From assembly GCF_018143015.1 (NCBI RefSeq), contig NC_054751.1, positions 31,944,347-32,008,346 of the forward strand: a DNA stretch of 64,000 nt. Reading direction: 5' to 3'. Positions 23,035 to 36,200 of the stretch are shown piece by piece. The DNA is from Lytechinus variegatus. Taxonomy: Eukaryota > Echinodermata > Echinoidea > Temnopleuroida > Toxopneustidae. Every line of letters starts with the position of its first letter. Position 1 is the first letter of the stretch. The notes under the pieces are model-generated. The model searched no databases and had not been told where the DNA came from. It was given only the letters and a program-made list of their open reading frames with translations. A program made the position numbers and the translations under genes.

Positions 23035-23633
23035 GGGACTAGCCAGGAGGCTCCTAGAGAGTAAAAATAATTTACTAACGTATGCTTACTCTCCATGGAT
23101 AACCTTGTTCATTGAATGAGTGCATGGTCATGGAGCCAGGCCCAGGGATTCCGTCCCTTCATGTCCGTGTACCTCCAAAAAACCTGAAACTTTTTCCCCC
23201 GAGATTTCTACTTTCCTTCTAAAAAGATCTAAGTTAGCCCTCAATCATGTAAATGGGATACAACTTCATTTCAGACATTTCTACACTATCGATATCATTT
23301 TTAAACAAGAATTCATTAAAAAAACCAAAAAAATATTATAAAATATAAAATATTATAAAATATTATGTTTACGCCGTCATCTTGTTTCTCATTGTTCTTC
23401 ACCAACTTTTCTGACGGACGCATGCGTCCGAAACAGCGAAGAATCCCATTTACATGATTTAGGGCTAGATCTTTTAGAAGAAAAGTAGAAATCTTGGGGG
23501 CGAAAGTTTCAGGTCTTTTGGCGGTACACGGACATGAAGGGATGGAATCCCTGGTTCCGTGGAGAGTTAACATACGTTAGTATGTACGTAAGTAAATTAT
23601 TTTTACTCTCAAGGAGCCTCCTGGCTAGGCGGG
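23035..23633. mobile_element. Long inverted-repeat (foldback) element
   Basis: CTAGCCAGGAGGCTCC followed by GAGAGTAAAAATAATTTACT at the left is inverted at the right as AGTAAATTATTTTTACTCTC then GGAGCCTCCTGGCTAG. Further inner segments (GGATTCCGTCCCTTCATG, TCATGTAAATGGGAT) are also inverted across the centre, giving two arms of about 250 bp around an AT-rich middle. GTGGGA and GCGGGA flank it, possibly a degenerate target duplication. Confidence 0.7.
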
Positions 23634-24241
23634 ACTGCACTGCACCGATGATTTTCTTTAAAAAAATATTAGCTAGTTATTTTAAGATTGAACAAAAAGA
23701 TGGTCCCCCATGTCTGCGCACTTTTCACATGATTAGGCCTAAGAGTTTTTGAAGAGAAAAGCTGCAGTTTGAGGCCATCACATGAAATGCCTGAAATTTA
23801 ATATTTCTCCACCATTTTGAGTCAGATTTTTAAATGAATATCTGTATGTATTTCAGGTGTCAAGTTTGTGGTCACTGCGCATCTTCTTTTATTAGAATCG
23901 CGCAGATACGCATGTGTGCAGTCAACTGGCACTGTGCAGACTTGGGGCACTTTAAGGTAGACCCCAGAAATGGTGACATTGTTTTTTCTTCCCTGATCTT
24001 GTCTTTTCTTTTTGTCTTTCTTTATTTATCTTTTGCTATTTTTACCCTCTTTTCTTTGAGATTTTTTTTGGTATCCTTGGTTATCCTTGTTCCCTTGAAA
24101 TTCAGGTTTTCACTAAAATTGTAAGTTTTTTATGGTTTTGTTAACTCCTGCAGTAAACTAGAAAAAGGTTTGAATTGCTAGAAAGGTCAAATACTGTTTA
24201 TGGTTTACTTATACTTATTGGCTTTTCTTTTCTTTATCTAG

Positions 24242-27200
24242 AAGTCTTAGTAAAGCGTGAGGATTGGTGATGGAGACTGACAGCCTGTCTCGCCCACTTC
24301 TCTTCCCCTGTGCCGATAGAGTAAAAGTACCACAGGTTGGGTCTGATGAATCAAAACTCAAAAGCCAATTCTCCTTCCTGTCACAAAGTTTACCTCCAAC
24401 TCGTACCCAGGATGCACAGGGTAAAATCCATCATGACTATGTGAAGAAGATAAGCGCTGATCTCCTCTTCAGTGAAGCTGTAATTCGCAAACATGCAGCT
24501 CATACACTTCCATACAACAAGGTAGATCTGAAAGGAACTTTTGATTCCAAAGGAATTGTGAAGAAGAAACCACTGAAAAAGATTGGGACTGTTGGAAGGC
24601 ATAACCAGCGTGGGTACGAAAAGAAACATGCTCCTTGCCACATCACTACAGTATCAGAACACAAGCTTAAGCCACTCCAGCCCAAAAAGAAAAAGATAAT
24701 TCCTGATAGAGATGATGAAATTGTGTCTGAAGCTGGAACTGTTCTTAAAGGGAAAAATGCATTCCTCACTGAAACCGAGCAAGAGAATGAATTAGAAGAG
24801 GAAGTAGAGATCAACACAGATTCCCAGCATAATTCAAAGACGAGAACAAAAGAATCTGAGAATTGGGATTCTCATGTCTTGATGAACCTGAGCAAAGCAA
24901 CAGCAAGATGGATTGTCAACGAGCGAACACCTCAAGGTCCACAGAAGGACAGACTTACCAAGCTACTCGTTGAGAAGTTTGGAGAGTCTTCACAGCTTGA
25001 TACTCTTATCAGAGATGACACCAGCATGAGTGAGACTGGGCTAGCTGAGCCAGCAGAACAAAGGGCAGATAGCAGAACCTCAAAGAAACAGAAACCAGTG
25101 CTTTCTGGGGGTAGAAAAAGTTCTAGTGCCAAGGATAAGAAAGAAGGAGGAGAAGGTGGTGAGGATGAAAATGATGAAGAAGACATCAATACACAACCTT
25201 TAGCATCATTTTATCGTCTTCCTGGTGGAGTCAGACGGAAGCAAAGACAACTTGCCATTGATAGTCTAGGTAATCCTCTCATATTTAATTATTTTTTTTA
25301 ATTGAATTTAAAAAAGCTCTTAAATCTCTTGACATTTTTATTATGTGCCTTTTGAGTAAATTAGTGTAAATCAAGATATTGTCTGTTCCTGCTTCCTGAT
25401 TACTATTCACCAAACATCAGTCACAATCACATTTTCCTTGTTACATATTTTAGAATGAAACAAGAATCCTATTTTTTCATTAAAATCTTTCCAATTGTGA
25501 TTAAAGAATTCAAACTTACTATCTTTTTTTTCAGTCATTGGAATTCAGACACTGTAATCTTGTTTGGATTTGATAATATTTCATAATCAAGATAACATTT
25601 ATGTCATTGTCATTACAAATACAGGGCAATTGTACATTTGACTACATCGCTATATTGAATTAAAATTTGGTTAATGATGGTATGTTTTCTTGCAGGTGCC
25701 ATCAACACAACTGCTCAAGACATCCAAGTATTCCGTCGTAAACCCAAGCCACCTCCTACTCTCAAGGATGTAATGAATCCAGCCATTGGTGATAAGATGC
25801 TTGATACACACAACCAGTTTGAGCAAGAATGGTTGCTTGGTAGGTACTGTTTATCAGTGTTTGAAGTCCCTGATTATCCTTTAAAACTGAAATATGTTTT
25901 GGCATGTGAGGATGAGAGTCCAACTTGATAAAAAATATTACATTTACAGTAATTCTTAATCTAATTTCTTTCATTTCTATGTTTGTGGATGAATAAAAAC
26001 TCTAACCATTTGATAATTTTGGCAATGTAGGACAGTAGAAGAAAGATAGAGAAGAACATTTCATTGATTCAGTTTATGTCTGCACTGTTTGTAAGATGTG
26101 TGTAGAGGTTTAGTATTATGGTCTGACAGTCGCCTATACTTTTGACAATGTGAAGTAGAGGCTACAGAGTGATACTTGCTTGTATTTTATTTCAGAAACC
26201 TTCTTTTCATTCATCAAAGTTACTATTAAAGTTACTTGGCCAGCCAATGTTACCCTTATGATAACAATGTTCAACAGGAAATTATTATTTAGGATTCCGT
26301 AGAAGTTGCCATAGGATGGCATGAATTCATAATATATTTATAAAAGGAATCACATAACCGTGGACTATTGAAAAACATGAATGATTTTATCCTGTCTAAA
26401 TATATTCACTTTGAAACATAACATGCTCTCCATTCTATTCCCTTTATTACATCACCAAACCACAGGTGCACAGTTGATTCATCAGCCCGGTGATTCAAAT
26501 CTCTACCTGGATTCTGGCAACGTGTATCAGGTCTCAACAAGGAAGAGTTTCCCTCAAGATCCTTTATCTTGGCACACTGAGAGCAAGAAGAAAACTAAAG
26601 ATCAAAAGAGCAAGAAAGAACGAGGGAAGAAGAAGATAGACATGCCTCAGCATGGCTACAAAAAGTGGAATAAACTTCCACAGCCCCTGCAGGTAAATGT
26701 ACAGAGGGACTTATTCCCTTATCCTTTTTTTTTTTAACCTTAAAATCTACAGTAAGAATGATTGTTTGTAAAGCACGATTATTATGTTGTTAAACTGTAA
26801 TTAAATGTATTTTATGTGCTTTGTACAAAAATTATATTAACTGAACGTATTGAGTAAACTGAATGTCTTATATAGCGTCAAACATCACCTGAGTAATTAC
26901 TGTTTTGCATAACATATATTTGTACACTGAGACACATACAAATCAATAATAGAACTTTAGAAAAAGAAAAAAATTGTATACCTCTTTAAAAATCAAGATT
27001 TTTGCTCTTGTGCTTCACGTACACTTTTTGGTGGGTAGCAATTACTTATAAATCTAACATAATTACAGGGATGTCAGAAAATATTTCTTAGATCTGCATG
27101 ACATATGGCTTGGTTAAACTGACATTTTTAAAGAGCCAAATGTAAAATGATAACTGTCACTATTATCTTTTTTTTAATTGAAATGTAAGAATATATATAA

Positions 27201-30200
27201 AATATATATGATTGGAGTGTTCAATGTGATATTTGCATTACTGAATATCTCCTGTAGATTGGATTTTCTTTCACATATATTTGTTACCTGTATCACATAT
27301 GAATATTCATCCCACTTGTTTCAGGAGGAACAGATGGATATTCATGAAGCAGGCTACGATGCTGAAGCCCACAGGGAACCAGACCCAACAACTCTCAAGA
27401 GACATAAAGAGAATCCATCGCTAGTTCAGCTCGGTTAGTCTCACTTCACCCATATTACCAGTGCTCTCCATTATAGAACAATTACACAAACTGATAATTT
27501 CATTTATGAATCATTTTAAGATAAAAAAAAAAACCTGGGAAGTGAAAATTTGTTGTATGAGTCCCTGGTAACTACAGCATGTACCAAGGATGTTAGAAAG
27601 GAGGAAGATGTATCAACACAGAAACCTTTTGCAAAAAAAAACAATGTTTCAGAAACTTGATTTACACCCAATCATATATGCCTACCGGTTATCAGTGATA
27701 TAGCTCCAGTAGTAAACCCAACCGGCACAGATTTCTGACCACCACTCATCATGAAAAATACTATTTCTGTCCACCACTAATTTCAAATGGAAAGTGTTTC
27801 GAACATAACTCCTTGCAAAGAAGAATTGCACTCAAGTTAATTTCCTTCTCCAATCTTTTTTTTTTGTGCAAAATTTACAATCAATATTTGATAAATATTG
27901 GTCGTCATGTCGTCACTACATGATGTTCATTCGCTTTTGGCTTTTAGACCAATAAATTGGCCAAAAAAAAACTTGTTTTGCCGTGAAATTGAGACCACCA
28001 CTAAAAAGACTCAAGCTAGAACACTGCAGTAATTGGGACTGAGGCTTTATATTTTGAATTGAGTCGAAATGCAACCCTATCTGCTCCATGCCTCTGATGA
28101 AATGGAGAGACCAAGTATCATGGAAAACCACTTTAAGAAGGGAAAGAAATGACAGATCCAGATAGGGGCTCATCTAGCCCATACCCAACCCCCCAATCCC
28201 TTTAAGGGGCACAAAAAATAATTTTGAGGGGAATATGTCATGCATGCGCAAGTTTTCTTGGAACAAATTGACCTCGATTTTGTAGTGAAGACCTTTTTTT
28301 TTTGCTTTTTCAAAATTTTCCTGTACAAAATGCCCCCTATGGAAAATCCTTGATTGGCCCCTGGGGGGAAAGTGCTTGTGCAGATAAATGGTAATGATAG
28401 ATCAATATTTCTGTATTTGAGAATTCTAGCTATAATGAAATCAGTGAGCAAGGCATCATAACACTCCTCAATTCTCTCTATATGCATTTAGTTGATGAAT
28501 GGAGGAATAAATGGCACCTCGGTAGCAAGTGGTACGACAGCTCCATCAATGACCTTGAGAAAGACATGAATGACATCAATGAGCATGTAAGATTACAGGC
28601 CATAGCAACCATCGCTAAAGCAGCTACATTCAGACCACCTGATGAACCAGGAAGTGTTTCTCTTTCAAGTGAGTGTCATCAGCTTAAAAAATTAATCTCA
28701 TAAAATATGTGGACTTTTATAATCCAATTATAAACAGTGCCTAGACATTTTGAAGGATTTCGCTATTAGAGGGATAGGGATTTAAAATCATTTTAAGATA
28801 TACATGCACGTATGTAATACAAAATCATAATAATAAGTAGTTGTGGTTGACAAATTAGAGATCGATCTGAGCCCAAGAGAAAACTACCTTTATCTTATTA
28901 TTTTTCATACTGATGTAACACAATTGTTGCGATATATGTAGCAATTTATTTTCGATGCTTCCAATGATTTCCTTATAATGAGCTCCTGCTTTTGGATAGA
29001 AATCTTTAATTCATATTGTATGATGAATTAGGATTTGGGATCCTTAAGACAGAAGTAAACCTTAATTTCTTTGATGGTTATTTGAAATTTTATTACTATA
29101 GAGCCGTCAAAGGTCAAAAGTCGGCTTACCGGAATCTTCAATAAAATTGGAAAGGATGCTACATCTCACGGTGTCCTCCCAGCAAAGCTTCTAAAATGCG
29201 TTGAGAAATCCTTGTTTGATCCCAGTCCGAGAGTTTGCGTGACTGCTGCCATCGCTCTGTATACACTAAACAGACCAAATGAAGAGGTAGGAGTGTGCAG
29301 TGTTTCTTGCTCTCATTAAGAAATGCACTATATCATGCGCTTTTGTAGGAACTAGGAAGTGAGGAAGGGGATCTAGTATTAGGGATTAGTTGGTGAGCAG
29401 GCATTAATCTGTAGATGTAGGTATATATTTGTTTGCTATAAGCTTGCTTCTATTCAGATACAAGCTAGAAATTCTGCACTTTAAATAGATTCATGCTGTC
29501 TTATAAATTGGGTTTTGGTAGACGCTTCTGGTTTTTATGCATTTTTCTGTGTGATTTTGGTTAGAGGGTTCAATTTAACATTTCAGTATTTAATTCAAAT
29601 GATTTACTGAGATAATTAAGGTACCGGTAATAGCAAGTCCTAATATGATCAAATGAAAATGATGGGATAACAAATCTTGAATTCAATACATTCAAAATTA
29701 CTGAGATGAGATATGATGAATAGATACCACCAAATTAATGAGAGAAATTTTAAACTTGCCCTAGCAAACTAGAAACAGCAAGAGCAACAGAACTAATGTT
29801 CCCTTCATTGTCACTCCTCTCTTCTGAAAGTTATTGTTGCATTCTTCATTTAAATATCAATGTTTGTCTGACATTTTATGTAGTAATTCAATATTGTTGT
29901 CATTTAGATCAGTTTTTTTTCTATTTTCTATTCTGAACTTGATTAGATTAGCTATTCACTTCATTGTTTTCATCACTATTTGTCGTAGAAAACATTGTCT
30001 TTTTGTTCTGCTTATTGCATGTCAAACATGTTTCTTTGAGAAGATGGTGACATTGATTTGCTACAGTGCATGTACATTTTGGATAAGTGTACATAATTTC
30101 CTAAAAAATAAATACTTTTTGCAAGATACCATCATATAATTAAAGTATGTTTGATACTTTTTATTTATTTGTATTAAATTATTTTGTATCAATGACATTA

Positions 30201-33200
30201 TCTCCAACTATTCCTTTTAATGTTTGTTAATTTTTTTTTTCAATTGTCTGATTAGTTTATAATTTAGAAGTTTCTTATCTCATCCTGCATGTTTTGTTTT
30301 ATTTTACCATCTCATTTATATTCCTATGCTCTCATTATAATACTGGATGTTTAGCCACCTTATGAACAGGTAAGATGGAGATAATATAGTATGAATGTGA
30401 CACTAACTGTGAGCTAACCTATATATTGAATTTGTATTGTGTGTGCAGCTGTTTAAAATCAAAATGAAATATGAATCGAGCCATTTATCATTTCAAAGAA
30501 ACAATATAATACCCCTGCTGTATTACGTATCATTAGTGCATGTGTTGGCATTGATAAAAGATGTATTGTGCATTTTGTTACCATTTGAAATTTTCGGATA
30601 AATGCACAAAATGCAAATTTGCTATTTCCTTTTTTGATGCAATCACCATGCATTGTATGTGCAAGAATAAGAATAAACATAGTAGCCATGATCGACAGTA
30701 ACATTGAAATTCTTTTCAAAATTTGACCAAAAGGGGTTTGGAATTGAGAATATCCCTTTGGTACCCAATACTATACACAATGTGATACAGTGTGCATATG
30801 TATTTGATTTGTGTTTTATATTGGTTTTCTAATGATGTACATAAATACTGTAAATATATCTCTTGTGGAATAGGAGGTTACAAAGAAAATTTAGTTTGGA
30901 TTCCTGCAAACATTTATTTACTTACTTTTCTTGCTTTCCCTGCCTATAGAAAAAAACTCAAATGCTTGTATGAATAGCCCATGTTTTGTCCAAAGTGCTC
31001 TTTTTAGTAACTTTTTAAATTTAAAGAAAAATTGCATGAGGCCAGTAATGCTAAAGTTGAGCAAATAAGATATGTCCTGAGTAACTTTCTATTTTTTTTA
31101 AATGCATGTTTTATTTACTTTTGTTTAAAAAGATATCAAAATGACTTTAAAGTGATTTGGTAACTCTGAAATATGAGCTGTCATGTCATATATATTAAGT
31201 ACATGAAAGGAAAAGCCTTGAACATTCATTTCAAAAGAATCATCATAATGCTTCAAATGAAGTATACATATGACCAGAAACTAGATGATTTTTATCATTT
31301 ATTTTGAAAATCTCATCAATATTTCTTTGTTTTTATTGTCTATCCGAATATAATTTCGTTCCACAAAAATGAAAATCAACAAATTATTTATCCAAGCTTT
31401 CACAAATCTAATCTTCCCCTTTAACTTCTTGTTTAGGTCAGTGTCTTTTTATTTTGTGTTTTGTGAAATGTTTACGGATTATCAGAAAATTCAGTGATTT
31501 GTTCAGATGATACTAATCAGAATCTTTGATGCGAGCCATGTAAACAAATATTGATACGGAAAGTGTGATTCATTTACCTATTACCACCAATGTAGTGATA
31601 TTTATCAAGTATGATGGTTGACTGGTCTGTTATCCCTTATCAGTATAAATTGTGTGATGTATACTCATTATTACATATAAAATTGCAAGGCTGAATGGTA
31701 ATTCAAGAAATAAAATTTTCACAAGCACATGACATATAATCATTCTTTAATACTCAATTATTTATTATTTGGTGTAGAGGTATATCCCATCTTACATTTA
31801 AACATGAAAAACTATCACAATTGTATGCATCAAGCATTAGCAATATGCTTCAGATTTTTGTGGGATCATATGATTCAGTTAGACTAAACATGACTCAAGT
31901 AACAGTTATCAGGCAAGATTAATATTTTTCTATTGCAGCTTAACATTTTCATTGGATCTTCAGAGACCTTTGATATTCCTTCTGCAATTGCGTTGTCATA
32001 GTAAATTACATTTCCTACTTAGTGTCATATTATACAAAATATGAAATATAGATACATGTAATTAGAAATGTTCTGGTTATTATTTTCTGACATATTCACT
32101 GGTATATGGATAATTAAAGAAGAAAGGGATGTGTGACTCAGTCCAGTCTATGAAATTACAAAATGTTTATTGAGATAAATTATGGGTTCAAGAATTTCCT
32201 GTGTTTGCTACTTTGCTTTATGAATTGTGAGAATTGGAAATAGAGGTTATACCATATAAGACCTAAAAGAAAAACAGAACTATGAATGCATTACTCACTT
32301 TTCTATTAAGTTTTAATGAGCTTAAATATTTTCTTCTCTTTAGGCAAGAAAGATCTTAAAGGATGTGATAAAGTCTGGAAGCGGGCCTGAACGTTGGGCA
32401 GCAGCTCAGTGTCTAGCACATGCTGGCGTCTGTGACTCCTTCGTGGTCGGTGAGCTAGTCAAGCAGCTCTTTGACTCTGAGAACATGGTCAAGCATGAGC
32501 AGTGTATTCGACTGCTCACAAACCTCAGTAGAGGGTCGTCCATCGTGCATTCCATGGTTGCTGAACAGCTAAACAGTACCAGTTGGAGACATCGTATCGT
32601 GGCTTGCCGAACCTTTCCTCGCCTCTATGGCACTATCAATAAGGTATGGGTGAACTTTGACCTGAGTTCATGCTGTGCAGTAAAAGCTCTTACAGACGTT
32701 GTTCCCAAGCATTTAAAGCCCAACGGACATTATTCAATGTGATTGCACTATGATCCATATACATCAAAGTTGCCAATCACATATCAGTGCACATTACGTC
32801 AAACTTCCCTTTGAAACAATACCGCAGTTCGGATTGTGAACTGCGGTGTTGTACCCCATTTTCCATTTGGATCTCCTAAAACTCATTTCCAAGCCCTTAT
32901 CAACCGCGCTTGGCCAAGTAATCCAGGGGTAATCCCCGCTGTCTCAATTTCACCCCCACAGGCCAGTATATGAGCGTTGAGCAAAGGACGAAAAGATAAA
33001 CAACAGCTGCGCTATTACGTAAGAATTCTCTGCCTGTAATAGGACCTTCGGAATGAAATTATTGTATTCCATATTTAATCACATTTTCAAAGGCATATTG
33101 TATTCAGTAACCCAATGTTAGTCCATTTTCAATTTCGAACGAAGAAAATCTTCCTCGGAATAAGGAAAGTAAGCGAATAAAAATGACAGCATGCTTACAG

Positions 33201-36200
33201 AGACCGCACTCAGCGCTGCGCATGCATCCCATCGTGTGTTGCCCCCTGCTGTGACTGTATATGCTGGGCTGTTGTTTTATCTTCGGACCAACGTCAAGAA
33301 ACAGGTGTTTTGATACTTAAATTGCTTTCTTGAGGCAGTTACGGCTGGAGAAGAGAATTGATGAGAAGGGGAACTGGGGTATAGTGTTCTCAAATGGAAG
33401 TTTTTCGTCATGAATCGCATTACAGGTCAGCGCACACTCTGTGTATTGTTGCAGTCGGATGTTGGTTCAATCACGTTGCATAGTGTGTGCTGGGCTTAAT
33501 TGTCTTATTATTATTTGTTTGGCTTCACCTATACCTGGGAGGCAAAAAGCGAACTGAATCACTATGACCCGCAGGTCTCTCCCGATGTAACTGATTGGTG
33601 GAGTGTAGGTGGACCACTACACCAGGGTTTCCCCCTACTCTTATACGAATAGTGCAGTGGGTTCTTAATGTGCAAAGGTGTTGACTCTTCTCTTTACTGA
33701 GCCTCCATTTAACATCCTATCCGAGAGATGGAGTGTTTTCCATTGTAACATAGCCTGCTTCTATGAAACATGGAAGAGACATTTACACACAATGCATTGG
33801 CTTCAGTCATCTGCCTGGGGGACTCGAACCGACGATCTTTGGTTTGATGGGCAGACGCGTTACCAACTGAGCCAACACCGCTCTCTTCGATGTAATATAT
33901 GATGTATAGAACATTCATGACCTTTTGGAATGCTCCCCCAGAATTCATTATCAAGACTGATAATGCAATTATATTTCATTTCTTTGGAATATATCAGGAT
34001 ATCACCCACAAGCTTAGTAATCTGATGTGGAATGACTGGCATCGGGAGGTCCGAACCACCGCTGCTCAGACTCTAGGCCGTACAGGACACGGGAAGGATG
34101 TCCATGATGATCTGAGAGATAGATTACTCAACGGCAGTGAGAGGGATAGGATTGATGCGCTGCAGAAGATTGGACATCTAGGTGAGTCTTAGATGAGGGT
34201 CACTAAATCTATCAGGGCTCCATCTTACAAAGAGTTACAATTGATCCAATCAATTATAACTATGTTAATTCATCAGTGTCATAATTTTTCTACAGGAAAT
34301 GTGAACAATTTCCTTTATAAACAAAGTGAAGCATAGTGAATTACAAGAAAACAATGAATGCATGAACATACATCATACTTAGAAAATATTTTGAACCAAC
34401 ATGTATTAAAGACGGTGACGTTGCTGGACGTCCATAGTTGTGATTGATCGGATCAATCGTGTAACTCTTTGTATGACGTGGCCCTGGTGGGTGTCTCACA
34501 AATATTCAAGTATGACTTTTTAGTTTAATCCCTATTAATGATTAGATAAGAGAGAGAGAGAGAGAGAAATGAATTTTGTAAGAAATTCAGTATACAAAAT
34601 CCAATATGACACATTTTCTTACCAGGTATTATGACAGCCCGCCTCCTGCCATCATATCTGAAATGCTTTGATGATCCCTACATCGCTGTGAGGATTGCTA
34701 CCACTGAGACGGCTAGTAAGCTAGAACTCAAGGATTCAGATGTTCTCATGAAGCTGCTTTTCTTGACAGAGTTTGACAGCAACTGGAAGGTCAAGGCACA
34801 TGCTCTCAAAGGTATGATTAATATTTTCTATGACATGATTTGAATATGTGTACCTGAGACATCACCCTGTGGTAGACAGGGTGATGTAAGACAGCATCAT
34901 ATGGGAGCGGGTTTATGAGCCCCTGATGATTATCCCTTCATTAAAGGATTTTAAAAAAAATCTTGATTGATAATTTATTTCATTCAAATAATGATATTTC
35001 GAAAGATTAAAACACAGCAAACAAGAGTGAAAAATGTAGAGGAAGCCATAGTTTCATCATGTAATCAGTCCTGCAAAGGACTGTTTTAATGATGGAATGA
35101 AGAAAAGTTGATGAAATATGAAAGTGGAAAAGATTGAGTTGGAATCGAAGCACAAGTATGTGGTAGATGAGAGAGGAGACTATCTATTGTTAGGTGAGGT
35201 GAATAGAGCTAAAGTTTGATTGATGAAATTTTTTTTTATTTATTCTTTGAAAAAGTGTTACAATAGAACAACAACTTGTTAATCTTTTAACTTTTGCTTG
35301 TTTGTAATAGCTCTTGGAGACATAGGTGAATCTAACAAACACATAGAGAGTGCTGTGCTGTGGGCTCTTAGGTTTGAATCTCAGGCTGGTGTGAGAGCGG
35401 AAGCTTGTCAGACGATGATTAAACTAGGCATCAAGGATCCAGAGATACCTGCCATGCTTCAAGAAAAACTACTGGTAGAGCCCGATGAAGTTGTCAGAGA
35501 GTAAGTACTTGATGAGATTTTGATTTGGTGAGGTGACTATTGACTAGATATGCATGGAATGCATTATAGTCAAAGTAGTTCCTATTGTGTTCTGTGTAAA
35601 CATATGACAGTTTGTCATTATCATCATCAGCAGGAACAGTAGCATCAGCATCACTATCATCTCCATAAACCTCAACATGATCATCAATATCACCATAATT
35701 ATCAGTACAATCACTGGCTTCACCATCTCCATCATTTGTCATTATCACTTTAATATTCATAATATCATCATCATATTCATCATTATTAGTGTTGTAATAC
35801 CATCAACATCGCTATCACCTTCGTCGTAACCACATTTATCATCGCCATATCCATATAACTCTTACCCTGTTGTCATAATGAGTTTTTCTAGTTTTTACAT
35901 TGTACCAACAATCAATGGAGGCAGGAATGTCTTGACATCATACATGTAGCCTATTTATTTTTGGTTTGGCCCTCCTTGACTCTGCCTGACCAGAAGGTTT
36001 GGTGATTTGAGCGACAATACATTCCCAAGGAAGTTTATGTCTTAAATAAATGATTGAAATTGAGCCATGAAAGTATATAAATTACTGATTCCTATTGTGA
36101 CCATGTATGTTTAAATTTCTGAAATATAATCTGTTCTAAAAGTTTATCGTAAGTCACTTATGTAGTAATCACCTACCTACATTGACAGGCAACTTGCAAT

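Larger units (their letters stand above)
20464..24241. other. Intergenic region between divergent COX15 and HEAT-repeat genes
   Basis: About 3.8 kb separate the two start regions. Promoters of both genes are expected here but no core element is evident. Most of it is repeat: elements at 21092-21454, 21816-22409 and 23035-23633. The rest is unremarkable AT-rich sequence. Confidence 0.5.

Noticed and set aside
23834-24124. Frame with a hydrophobic Phe/Leu-rich tail and several Cys
   Set aside because: The hydrophobic part comes from a T-rich tract. No family resemblance or splice context.
25269-25301. Read-through end of HEAT-repeat exon 1 (NPLIFNYFF)
   Set aside because: The open frame simply continues past a good GT donor; the next exon joins in phase at 25696.
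32644-32742. Open frame continuing beyond exon 7 of the HEAT-repeat gene
   Set aside because: A GTATGG donor at 32644 and an in-phase exon at 33998 explain the gene better; the extra residues are not HEAT-like.
33825-33890. tRNA-like sequence with A and B boxes
   Set aside because: It is the head of a SINE; a SINE body follows directly and the acceptor stem does not close as in a functional tRNA. The same applies at 10894, 44788 and 63840.
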